A stretch of DNA of 33,288 nt from Bacteroidales bacterium. Its GTDB lineage: Bacteria; Bacteroidota; Bacteroidia; Bacteroidales; F082. The stretch spans positions 1 through 33,288 of the forward strand of contig JAFYNJ010000020.1 of the NCBI GenBank assembly GCA_017549805.1, read 5' to 3'. The position numbers were made by a program, and so were the translations under genes. Numbering within the stretch: position 1 is the first letter of the stretch; each line of letters starts with the position of its first letter. Below, one piece after another: positions 1-6,771 of the stretch. Under the pieces are notes generated by a model that worked only from the letters and a program-made list of their open reading frames with translations, ran no database searches and had not been told where the DNA came from.

Positions 1-21
1 CAGGATCAAACTCTTCATTGT
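1..21 (-). rRNA. 16S rRNA, 5' end only (partial)
   Basis: Read on the minus strand, the first 21 bases give the start of bacterial 16S rRNA, including AGAGTTTGATCCTG, the universal 27F primer site. The gene runs leftward and leaves the window after about 20 nt. The mature 5' end at about position 21 is placed by analogy with other 16S genes and could be off by a few bases. The leader, boxA-like site and promoter to its right support a real rrn operon start. Confidence 0.93.
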
Positions 22-210
22 AGTATTGTTGTACTTAATCTTTTTCCTGTTTTAGGGCTCCGCTATGATTCTTTTGCTGTTCCTTACCGCGCGGGTCCGC
101 GCCACCAAGGCGCCCCCCGCTCGACTCTTGCTTCTTTTGCTGGCCTCAAGCTTTCAAAGAACTGTATTCCGGCCTTCCAATCTTCACTGCCCTTTTCTCA
201 TGGCCGAAAA
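22..210 (-). other. rRNA operon leader (5' external transcribed spacer)
   Basis: This stretch lies between the inferred start site (about 210) and the 16S 5' end. On the transcript strand it holds a boxA-like site (153-162), a GC-rich hairpin (arms 99-103 and 109-113) with a competing small stem (90-93 with 98-101), and two copies of an 11-base direct repeat (+ strand TTCTTTTGCTG at 69-79 and 132-142) flanking the hairpin. The only reading frame here, 65-271 on the plus strand, is antisense to the leader and is not taken as a gene. Confidence 0.7.
153..162 (-). promoter_or_regulatory. boxA-like antitermination site of the rRNA leader
   Basis: The transcript strand reads GTTCTTTGAA. This resembles the boxA element of rRNA leaders (E. 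coli TGCTCTTTAA), which binds NusB/NusE for antitermination. It sits about 50 nt after the inferred start site, a usual place. The assignment rests on likeness and position only. Confidence 0.5.
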
Positions 211-216
211 CGGGTG

Positions 217-247
217 CAAAGGTACTACATTTTCCATTACACGCAAC
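217..247 (-). promoter_or_regulatory. rRNA operon promoter, Bacteroidota type
   Basis: The minus strand has GTTG, 19 bp, then TACCTTTG (box at 217-224). This matches the Bacteroidota housekeeping sigma consensus TTTG-N19-21-TAnnTTTG. The bases just upstream (251-275) are very A/T rich, as in an UP-like region. The start site should be near 210, giving a leader of about 190 nt. Confidence 0.8.
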
Positions 248-323
248 ACTTTTTACAACTTTTTTTCATAAAAAATTTTGACTAATCATAGTACTCTGGT
301 TATCAGAATAATACGAAAACAAA

Positions 324-357
324 AAAATAGGGACGCACTGTTGTGCATCCCTATTTT
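324..357 (-). terminator. Intrinsic terminator after the YegP-like gene
   Basis: A 15-bp stem with one G-U pair (arms 324-338 and 343-357, loop TGTT) is followed on the minus strand by a T-rich run. It lies 30 bp after the stop codon of the YegP-like gene and separates that gene from the rRNA promoter. Confidence 0.85.
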
Positions 358-386
358 CTGTCTTCTGTCTTCCGACTTCTGACTAC
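358..386 (+). repeat. Heptamer array, CTGTCTT/CTGACTT family
   Basis: Four consecutive 7-bp units (CTGTCTT twice, then CCGACTT and CTGACTA) fill the space between the terminator hairpin and the stop codon of the YegP-like gene. This is the same family as the arrays at 4284 and 31733, but in opposite orientation relative to the adjacent gene. Confidence 0.75.
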
Positions 387-722
387 TTATTCAGCAGTCA
401 TGTCAACAACAGGTGCATCAGGAGCGTTCTTCTGGACAGAAGCAACACCATTGAGCATGTTCTTTTCGTTGACATACATCTGGCTGGAACCAATGATCTG
501 ACCATTGGAAGCCTTCAGGTTAAAGAATGGCTTGCCGTTGGAAGCCACCTTCTTGTCGAAACGAGCCTCTGTCTTGCAGTTCTTTCTCACGGATTCAATG
601 CCGTTCATGCAAGCGCTTTTGGTAGTGTAGCCTTCGCTGGTGAGGATCACCTGACCATTGGTGGCTTTCAGATTGAATTGGAATTCACCGTTCTTTCTAA
701 GTGTAATGACAAATTTACCCAT
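387..722 (-). CDS. YegP/DUF1508 family protein, two repeats
   Basis: This 111-residue protein is two copies of the roughly 50-residue DUF1508 (YegP, UPF0339) unit. The signature FNLKATNGQ is at residues 16-24 and FNLKASNGQ at 67-75, each preceded by a short beta stretch and followed by a helix with NGIxSV or NGVxSV. YegP-type proteins are small, soluble and widespread, and their biochemical role is not established. The C-terminal 12 residues (PDAPVVDMTAE region) lie outside the repeats. It has its own consensus promoter at 779-809 and a terminator at 324-357, so it is probably monocistronic even though the efflux cluster lies just upstream. There is no signal peptide, so it should be cytoplasmic. 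Confidence 0.9.
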   Translation of the reverse strand: MGKFVITLRKNGEFQFNLKATNGQVILTSEGYTTKSACMNGIESVRKNCKTEARFDKKVASNGKPFFNLKASNGQIIGSSQMYVNEKNMLNGVASVQKNAPDAPVVDMTAE

Positions 723-778
723 TTCTTTTCTTGTTTAAGTGTTTATAGTTGAATTGATTAAATGTTGTTTTAATGATG

Positions 779-809
779 CAAATATAATCAATTATTGAAT
801 AAACAACAA
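779..809 (-). promoter_or_regulatory. Promoter of the YegP-like gene
   Basis: The minus strand has TTG, 20 bp, then TATATTTG (box 779-786), an exact -7 match. It lies in the 91-bp gap after the PII-like gene and about 57 bp before the ATG. Confidence 0.75.
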
Positions 810-813
810 AAAA

Positions 814-1107
814 TCAAATCATTTTTTCAATCTGCCACACAAAAGCCCTGAGACCCAATTCCGGTGCCTTCGCATCGCGTTCATGCAATTCACGCAAAAT
901 GCCATCCACCTGATCATCCTCCACCATCGAGACGATGGCGTTGTTCAAGGTAGGCCAAGCATGACTACCCAGATGCGGTTCACCCGTATCGCTACCATGA
1001 CCCTTGATTTCATTCCATTCGGTATAGCCCTTCACACCGTTGTTGTTCAATACCAAGGCGATGTCGTCGTAATAAGCCTGGTTGTATGTGATCAATATCG
1101 CTTTCAT
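814..1107 (-). CDS. PII-like, PG0541-type transporter-associated protein
   Basis: This 97-residue protein has the size and secondary-structure order of PII-like ferredoxin-fold proteins: a beta strand at residues 1-8 (MKAILITY), a helix, then a loop (about 30-52, rich in G, H and E) where PII proteins carry the T-loop, and a second beta-alpha-beta half. It resembles the Bacteroidota PG0541 family, found beside RND efflux genes. Here it directly follows the pump gene, with 35 bp between them filled by a heptamer array, and is the last gene of the efflux operon. A role in sensing or regulating the pump is inferred from context. No ligand has been assigned from sequence. Confidence 0.75.
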   Translation of the reverse strand: MKAILITYNQAYYDDIALVLNNNGVKGYTEWNEIKGHGSDTGEPHLGSHAWPTLNNAIVSMVEDDQVDGILRELHERDAKAPELGLRAFVWQIEKMI

Positions 1108-1111
1108 TGCA

Positions 1112-1146
1112 AACTCTAAACTCTAAACTTTAAACTCAAAACTCAT
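1112..1146 (+). repeat. Heptamer array, AACTCTA (TTTAGAG) family
   Basis: Five units of exactly 7 bp (AACTCTA, then variants AACTTTA, AACTCAA, AACTCAT) span the gap between the pump and PII-like genes. The stop codon of the pump gene (1143-1145) lies in the last unit. The same unit recurs at 17134 and 27310. Confidence 0.85.
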
Positions 1147-4100
1147 CTAATATTCTCCGTTTTCGTCTTCGCCTCTTCTGCCTTGCGTTGTTTGCGGCGT
1201 ACAGCACGAGTCTCCAAAGAACAATACAACGCCGGTATTAATAATAAGGTGATTAATGTTGAAACTGTAAGACCCCATGCCACGGTAACACCCAACGAGT
1301 TCCACATCTCAGCACCTTCGCCGCGGCCGATGGCCAACGGGATCATACCCAATACGGTGGTAAGGGTGGTCATCAAGATGGGACGCAAACGCGAGCGGGC
1401 TGCCTTCACAGTAGCCTCCTTGACCTCAACACCACGCTCCTCAAGCAAGGTAGTGTAGTCAATCAACACGATACCGTTTTTCACGACGATACCCATCAAA
1501 ATCAAGACGCCGACAAAAGCCATGGCACCCAAGGCAGTGTTGGTGACCCATAGACCGAGCAACACACCAGTAAAGGTGAAGGGCACGGAGAACATGATGA
1601 CGAAAGGCTTCATCAAGTTTTCAAATTGCGAGGCCATCACAATGTAAACCAAGATGATGATGAGGATCAACAAGGTGAGCAGATCGCCGAACATCTCCTG
1701 CTGAGTCTCATAGTCACCAGCAATTTTGGTCATGATCTCAGGCGGAATGGCTGCTTCGGCAATGACTTCCTCGCACATCTTGACCACATCGCTCAGCACC
1801 TGTCCCTTGCCGACGACGGCTGTAACGCTAACCATACGCTCACGGTCCTTGCGCTGGATCTGAGGCGGTGTCAGCGACTCGACCACTTCGCCAAGGTCGC
1901 CTACACGGACAGCCTGTCCATAGCTATTGTAGATCTTGATGTCTTCGATATCCTCTACGCTCTTGCGGAACTCAGGAGCATAACGCACGCGGATGTCATA
2001 CTCCTCACCGTCCTCACGATAGTAGGATCCAACCGATCCGTTGATACGGTTCTTCACATAGGTGGCTGCCGTGGTGCTGTTCAAGCCGTTGTAGGCGAGC
2101 TTCTCACGGTCGAAATCGATTTGGTATTCCGGCGTGTAGGCGTCACGTCCCACGATGACCTGCAAGATGCCGCGATCGCGGAGCTTCTGGGCGATTTCGT
2201 TGGCCACTTTGTCGGTCGTGGCGAAGTCGTAACCATAGACCTCTACCTGCACCGTACTCATGCCACCCATTCCACCACCGCCTTCATTGACGTTGGCTTT
2301 CTTGATTTCTGGCATGGCGTTGAGTTTGGCTCGGATTTCATCGGCCACCTCACTGGTCTTGCGCAGGCCTGCCTTGCGGCGTTCCGTCTTGGTGCCAAGG
2401 CGAAGGTTGAACGACATGATATGGGTGCCATTGCTGCGCATCGAGGCGAAGGCATTGTCGGAGTCGGCCTGACCGAAGCTATAGTTGCAAATCTTCACTT
2501 CGGGAATCTGCATGAAATCTTCAGCGAGACTCTTGGCAAAGGCACCGGTGACGTCTTGGCCAGTACCCGTCGGCAACTCGATGTTGATGCTCAAACGGCC
2601 TTCGTCCAACTTAGGCATCATCTCAGTCTTTAAGGTTGGAGCTAACAAAACCACCGATAGGACAAACAACCCCAACATGCTGAAGATAATCACCTTGCGA
2701 TGGTTGACACACCAGTTGATCAAACGGGCGTAGCCATTGCTGATGGCATCCAATCCTTTGTTGATAGGACGGAAAATCGCCTTATGGAACTTGCTTTCAT
2801 GCGGGTTCATCACCAACATCTTGGAGCACATCATCGGCACCAGCGTCAAGGCGCCAGTGGTAGAAACGATCATGATGATGGACACAATCCAGCCCAACTG
2901 CTTGAACATCACGCCAGTGGTACCCTTGATCATCGTCAACGGCAGGAACACCGCCAACATGGTCAAGGTGGAGGCAATCACCGAAAGCTGTACCTCTTGG
3001 GTGGCGTGTACGGCGGCCTCCTTGGGCTTGGAGCCGCGTTCGATATGCGTGGTGATGTTCTCCAGCACCACAATGGCATCGTCCACCACCATACCGATGG
3101 CAATGGTCAGTGACGACATGGAAATGATGTTCAGCGTGTTACCGGTGGCATACAGGTAAATCAACGAAGCCAACAGCGAAATCGGAATGGCCAGCACAAT
3201 GATGAAAGTGGCACGCCAGCGACCCAGGAAAACAAACACGACCAGCATCACCAAGATGAAGGTGATGAAAATGGTGTCGCGCAGGTTGTTGATGGTGTTC
3301 TGGATGGAAGTGGATCCATCGACAATGACGTTCAATTTGACATCGGATGGCAACGTAGGCTCAATCTCTTTCAACTGTTTCTTGATGCCCTTGATGACGT
3401 TGACGGCGTTGGCGTCGGTCTGCTTTTGGATAACGATGGTGGCACCTTGGCGACCGTTGCTATAAGACTCTTGAATGCGTTCCTCCGAGCCGTCGATGAC
3501 GGTGGCCACATCGCGCAGATAGATGGGCGCGGTGCCGCGTGAACCGACGATGACACTCTCCATCTCCTTGGCGGATGTGAATTCCTTCTGGATACGCAGG
3601 CTATAGCTGTTTGAGCCGATGTCGATATAACCGGCGGGCACGTTGCGATTTTCCGTGGCCAAGGTGTTGGAGATGCTTTCCAACGTCAAGTTATAGGCCT
3701 CCAGCTTGTTGGGATCGACATAGACCTGAATCTCGCGCTTCGGGGCACCATTGGCTGACACCGTACCCACGCCACTCACACGCGCCAATGGCGTGGTGAC
3801 ACGGTCTTCGATGATCTTGTCCAAGGCAGGCAAGCTCTCTTCTGCCGTCACGCTGAGGAGCATAATGGGCATGTCCTCGGCGTTAAACTTGAATAGGACG
3901 GGGTTGGTGGCGCCATCAGGCAGATAGTTGCGCACCATGTCGATCTTGTCGCGCACATTATTGGTGGCGGTTTCAATGTCGATGCCGCTCTCAAATTCCA
4001 ATGAAAGCACCGAGGTGTTCTCACGCGAGGTGGACGACAGGTGCTTTAGGTCAGGGACGGCATTCAAGGTATTCTCCAAGGTCTTGGAGATGTTAGTCTC

Positions 4101-4277
4101 GATATCGGCGGCACTGGCTCCAGGATAGGAGGTCATCACCATGATGAAGTTGGTCTCCATGTTGGGCAATTGGTTGATGGAGAGGTTCATCAAGGAGAAG
4201 ATGCCGAATATGGCAATGGCGACAAAGACCAAGGCCGTTGTCACCGGATTGTTGACTGCTGTTCGTTGGATGCTCAT
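1143..4277 (-). CDS. RND efflux pump, inner-membrane subunit (HAE-1/AcrB type)
   Basis: At 1044 residues this has the normal length for a hydrophobe/amphiphile RND pump. TM1 is at about residues 13-32. A large porter domain follows. The next membrane block starts near 335 and carries the proton-relay pair in GMVVDDAIVVLENI (Asp399-Asp400). A second porter domain with a Gly-rich stretch (GGGGMGG) comes next, and the last TM block contains the relay lysine in GIVVKNGIVLIDY. Such pumps take drugs or lipophilic compounds from the periplasm and pass them through an adaptor and a TolC channel, driven by protons. The adaptor and TolC genes lie just upstream in the same direction, so the tripartite set is complete. 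The substrate cannot be read from sequence. The C-terminal tail is basic and cytoplasmic. Confidence 0.96.
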   Translation of the reverse strand: MSIQRTAVNNPVTTALVFVAIAIFGIFSLMNLSINQLPNMETNFIMVMTSYPGASAADIETNISKTLENTLNAVPDLKHLSSTSRENTSVLSLEFESGIDIETATNNVRDKIDMVRNYLPDGATNPVLFKFNAEDMPIMLLSVTAEESLPALDKIIEDRVTTPLARVSGVGTVSANGAPKREIQVYVDPNKLEAYNLTLESISNTLATENRNVPAGYIDIGSNSYSLRIQKEFTSAKEMESVIVGSRGTAPIYLRDVATVIDGSEERIQESYSNGRQGATIVIQKQTDANAVNVIKGIKKQLKEIEPTLPSDVKLNVIVDGSTSIQNTINNLRDTIFITFILVMLVVFVFLGRWRATFIIVLAIPISLLASLIYLYATGNTLNIISMSSLTIAIGMVVDDAIVVLENITTHIERGSKPKEAAVHATQEVQLSVIASTLTMLAVFLPLTMIKGTTGVMFKQLGWIVSIIMIVSTTGALTLVPMMCSKMLVMNPHESKFHKAIFRPINKGLDAISNGYARLINWCVNHRKVIIFSMLGLFVLSVVLLAPTLKTEMMPKLDEGRLSINIELPTGTGQDVTGAFAKSLAEDFMQIPEVKICNYSFGQADSDNAFASMRSNGTHIMSFNLRLGTKTERRKAGLRKTSEVADEIRAKLNAMPEIKKANVNEGGGGMGGMSTVQVEVYGYDFATTDKVANEIAQKLRDRGILQVIVGRDAYTPEYQIDFDREKLAYNGLNSTTAATYVKNRINGSVGSYYREDGEEYDIRVRYAPEFRKSVEDIEDIKIYNSYGQAVRVGDLGEVVESLTPPQIQRKDRERMVSVTAVVGKGQVLSDVVKMCEEVIAEAAIPPEIMTKIAGDYETQQEMFGDLLTLLILIIILVYIVMASQFENLMKPFVIMFSVPFTFTGVLLGLWVTNTALGAMAFVGVLILMGIVVKNGIVLIDYTTLLEERGVEVKEATVKAARSRLRPILMTTLTTVLGMIPLAIGRGEGAEMWNSLGVTVAWGLTVSTLITLLLIPALYCSLETRAVRRKQRKAEEAKTKTENIR

Positions 4278-4283
4278 TGTTAT

Positions 4284-4318
4284 AGAAGTTAGAAGTCAGA
4301 AGACAGAAGTCAGAAGTC
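4284..4318 (+). repeat. Heptamer array, AGAAGTC family
   Basis: Five 7-bp units (AGAAGTT, AGAAGTC, AGAAGAC, AGAAGTC, AGAAGTC) fill the 39-bp gap between adaptor and pump genes. The adaptor stop codon TGA (4317-4319) is formed by the array itself. Confidence 0.88.
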
Positions 4319-5339
4319 AGTTTTTCACAGTAACGGCTACGCCATCCTTGAGTCGGGCTTGACCTTCGGTGACAATCTTGTCGCCCTCGTTGATGCCGCT
4401 GATGATCTCGTATCTGCTGCCAAGACGCTTGCCAACCTCCACCAACTGGTATTTCACGGTGTTGTCGGGTTGCAGCACATAGATGAAATGCTCACCCGAT
4501 CCCATCTGTTTCACCACTGCCACATCGGGAACCACCACATGATGGTTGGTACCGAAATTGGCCGTCACACGGGCAAACATACCGGGACGCAACCGCTGGT
4601 CGGTATTCTGGCTGATGACCTCCACCGAGAAGGTGTGTGTGGCGGCACTGATGGTGGGATAAATCAAATTTACCTTGCCCTTGAACACCTCGTTGGGGTA
4701 GGCATCCACGGTGATGTCGAACTCCATGTCTTTAGTCACTTGGGTAAACAGGCTCTCAGAGACGTTGATCAGCATCTTCACGGGCGTGATCTGCTGCACC
4801 ACGAAGATGGGTTGGGCCATGGAATACATGTCACCCTTGTCGTAGTTACGCGCCGTGACCACTCCATTGATAGGACTGCGAAGGTAAGTGTTTTCAGCCA
4901 GGTTGTAATAAGTCTTCTTGGTGATGTTCAATGAGAGTTTCGCCAGGTCATAGTCGGCTTGTGCGACGGCACCGATGTTGTAGAGCTCGGTAAGACGAGC
5001 AAGTTCGGTGGAGTCGTTGACATACTGCATTCGAGTCTTGGCAAGATTGACATCGTCCATCCTGGCGAGCAGCTGACCCTTGCGGACTTGGCTTCCCACC
5101 TCCACATTGATGCTCGAAATACGTCCTGCCGTTTGGGAAGCGATATTGTTCTCCGCAAACGGCTCGATGTTCGAGGTGAAGGTATTGGTAATGTCAACAT
5201 CCTCTGCCTGGGCGGTAACCACGCTGACCACGGGAGCGGCCATCGGAGCGGCGCCGGTTTTTTCATTCGTCTTTGATTTACAGCCTGTCAAAAGAACGGC
5301 GGCGACAAAAGCAAACAAGAAAAATCTAGTGTATTTCAT
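4317..5339 (-). CDS. RND efflux periplasmic adaptor, lipoprotein
   Basis: This 340-residue protein starts with a lipoprotein signal (hydrophobic stretch, then LLTGC with the lipid cysteine at residue 20), so it is anchored facing the periplasm. Barrel-sandwich halves flank a short helical hairpin (about residues 90-140), followed by beta-barrel and membrane-proximal domains ending in EGQARLKDGVAV, a typical HlyD/AcrA-family end. It bridges the RND pump and the outer-membrane channel. It sits 11 bp after the TolC-like gene, and its stop codon lies inside a heptamer array shared with the gap before the pump gene. Length and order are normal for an AcrA/MexA-like adaptor. Confidence 0.95.
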   Translation of the reverse strand: MKYTRFFLFAFVAAVLLTGCKSKTNEKTGAAPMAAPVVSVVTAQAEDVDITNTFTSNIEPFAENNIASQTAGRISSINVEVGSQVRKGQLLARMDDVNLAKTRMQYVNDSTELARLTELYNIGAVAQADYDLAKLSLNITKKTYYNLAENTYLRSPINGVVTARNYDKGDMYSMAQPIFVVQQITPVKMLINVSESLFTQVTKDMEFDITVDAYPNEVFKGKVNLIYPTISAATHTFSVEVISQNTDQRLRPGMFARVTANFGTNHHVVVPDVAVVKQMGSGEHFIYVLQPDNTVKYQLVEVGKRLGSRYEIISGINEGDKIVTEGQARLKDGVAVTVKN

Positions 5340-5350
5340 ATCCTGATAAT

Positions 5351-6649
5351 TTATTCTTTTCCAATCAATTCATCCAGAGATGCCTTGGCCACCATGAACT
5401 CATAGATGGCTTGGGCCTGTGTCAGTTGGGCTTGTTGCAGCGCCAGCTGCGCGTCGTTGAGTTCCACCAAAGTGGCCTTGCCCACCTCATACATCTTCGC
5501 CGATATCTCATAGCTCTTTTGGGCAATCTCCACCGTAGCATTAGCAGCCGTGTAATTCTTCACGCAAAGCGCAATCCGATCGTTGTAGTTGCGAATGGCG
5601 ATGCGGATCTGGCGTTCGGTATCTTCACGCTGCACATTGAGCATGTCCCTGTTGATCTTGCTTTGCTTGATGGCATAATGCTTCTGGAAGCCGTCAAACA
5701 CAGGAATGTTGAGACTCAAGGCGGCATTCGACGACGGGAACCAACTCAGTTGTTCGTCACCCATGGCGCTATAGTTGTAGTTAATGCTGGCGGCAAGCGT
5801 CGGCAAGTATTGTTTCTTCTGCATCCTGAGGTTGGATTCCAGCATACGGTCCTGAATGTCCAGCTGAAGCAAAGAGCTGTTGTTGCTGATGTCGTCTTCG
5901 CTGACGTATGGAGCGAGCAGCTCCTGGGTATAGTCCTTCAAGTCGCCTACGGCCTCAATATCCGTTTCAAGGTTGAGTCCCATGACGGCTTTCAACTGCC
6001 AAGTGGCCAGCAGCACCGCGTTCTCGGCGCTTGAAACATTGGGCTCGGAATTCATCACATTGACCTGAGCGCGAAGCTTCTCCACCTCCGACACCTTACC
6101 CACATTGAAACGCTGCAAGGTCTTCTCGTAGTTCGCCCGGGCATTCTCATACACCTGGGTAACCACGGCGAGCGACTCCTTGGCCAGCAACACACCATAG
6201 AAGGCCTGCTTGACCTGAGAGATCATCGACACCTTGGAAGAACGCGCCTGCTCAACGGCCAACTCCACGTCGAGGGCCGACAGTTTGAGGCTTTCCCAAA
6301 GCTGGGCATTCACCAGAGGCATGCTGGCACTGGCCGAAGTGCTGATGTTGTTATCGCGGCCCACCTTGATTTCCATCGGCTGCCCACCCATGTCCATTAC
6401 CATCACCTGCTTGAGCAGGGTGCGCTGGTAGGAACTGCTGACATTAACATTCGGATAAAGGGAGGCATAACTACCTTTTTTGGCATAGCCGCTCTTTTCG
6501 ACCGTCATGTCAGCGATCTTGATGGTGTTGCTTTCCGAAAGGGCAATCTCCAATGCCTGGTCCAAGGTAATCCTCATCGGTTCCTGGGCAAAGGAATAGC
6601 CAATAAATAAACTGAATATCAGTGAGATAATAACAATCTTCTTTCCCAT
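5351..6649 (-). CDS. TolC-family outer-membrane efflux channel
   Basis: This 432-residue protein has an N-terminal signal peptide (MGKKIVIISL..., cleavage likely after residue 21, before QEP). It then shows the two-fold OEP pattern of long amphipathic helices (for example residues 120-200 and 330-425) alternating with short beta strands such as ASINYNYS. TolC-type trimers form the exit duct of tripartite pumps. It is the first gene of the efflux operon: its promoter -7 box is at 6694-6701, and its 5' untranslated region is almost entirely the heptamer array 6654-6688. The order outer channel, adaptor, pump, PII-like protein is a coherent single operon. Confidence 0.95.
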   Translation of the reverse strand: MGKKIVIISLIFSLFIGYSFAQEPMRITLDQALEIALSESNTIKIADMTVEKSGYAKKGSYASLYPNVNVSSSYQRTLLKQVMVMDMGGQPMEIKVGRDNNISTSASASMPLVNAQLWESLKLSALDVELAVEQARSSKVSMISQVKQAFYGVLLAKESLAVVTQVYENARANYEKTLQRFNVGKVSEVEKLRAQVNVMNSEPNVSSAENAVLLATWQLKAVMGLNLETDIEAVGDLKDYTQELLAPYVSEDDISNNSSLLQLDIQDRMLESNLRMQKKQYLPTLAASINYNYSAMGDEQLSWFPSSNAALSLNIPVFDGFQKHYAIKQSKINRDMLNVQREDTERQIRIAIRNYNDRIALCVKNYTAANATVEIAQKSYEISAKMYEVGKATLVELNDAQLALQQAQLTQAQAIYEFMVAKASLDELIGKE

Positions 6650-6653
6650 GTTT

Positions 6654-6688
6654 TAGATAAAAGATAAGAGATAAAAGATAAAAGTTAA
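6654..6688 (+). repeat. Heptamer array, AAGATAA family, forming a 5' UTR
   Basis: Five 7-bp units (TAGATAA, AAGATAA, GAGATAA, AAGATAA, AAGTTAA) lie between the efflux promoter and the ATG. With the -7 box at 6694-6701, transcription should start near 6688, so nearly the whole leader of the efflux mRNA is the complement of this array. The same unit recurs between thyA and folA. Confidence 0.85.
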
Positions 6689-6693
6689 GTTTG

Positions 6694-6724
6694 CAAAGAT
6701 AGCACTATTTCTGTGACACTGGAA
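6694..6724 (-). promoter_or_regulatory. Promoter of the RND efflux operon
   Basis: TATCTTTG on the minus strand (6694-6701) is an exact -7 match. The -33 position, 19 bp upstream, reads TTCC rather than TTTG. This is the end of a direct repeat, so the promoter may be weak and subject to control. Confidence 0.65.
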
Positions 6725-6744
6725 TAGTTTAACGGAATAGTTTA
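6721..6744 (-). promoter_or_regulatory. Possible operator: 13-bp-spaced direct repeat at the efflux promoter
   Basis: The 11-bp sequence TAAACTATTCC occurs twice on the minus strand (6721-6731 and 6734-6744), 13 bp apart. The proximal copy ends exactly at the -33 position of the efflux promoter. Tandem half-sites over a -33 element are a common arrangement for a regulator, but no regulator gene is adjacent and the role is inferred. Confidence 0.4.
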
Positions 6745-6771
6745 GGCGCTTCAGCAAATAAAAAGGGCGAT

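Noticed and set aside
65-271. 68-codon frame in the rRNA leader
   Set aside because: Runs against the rRNA transcript and over its promoter; composition is low-complexity and no family is recognisable.
1626-2633. 335-codon open frame antisense to the RND pump
   Set aside because: Rich in His, Asp and Val in the way antisense frames of GC-balanced genes often are; no domain, no promoter, and fully covered by a confident gene.
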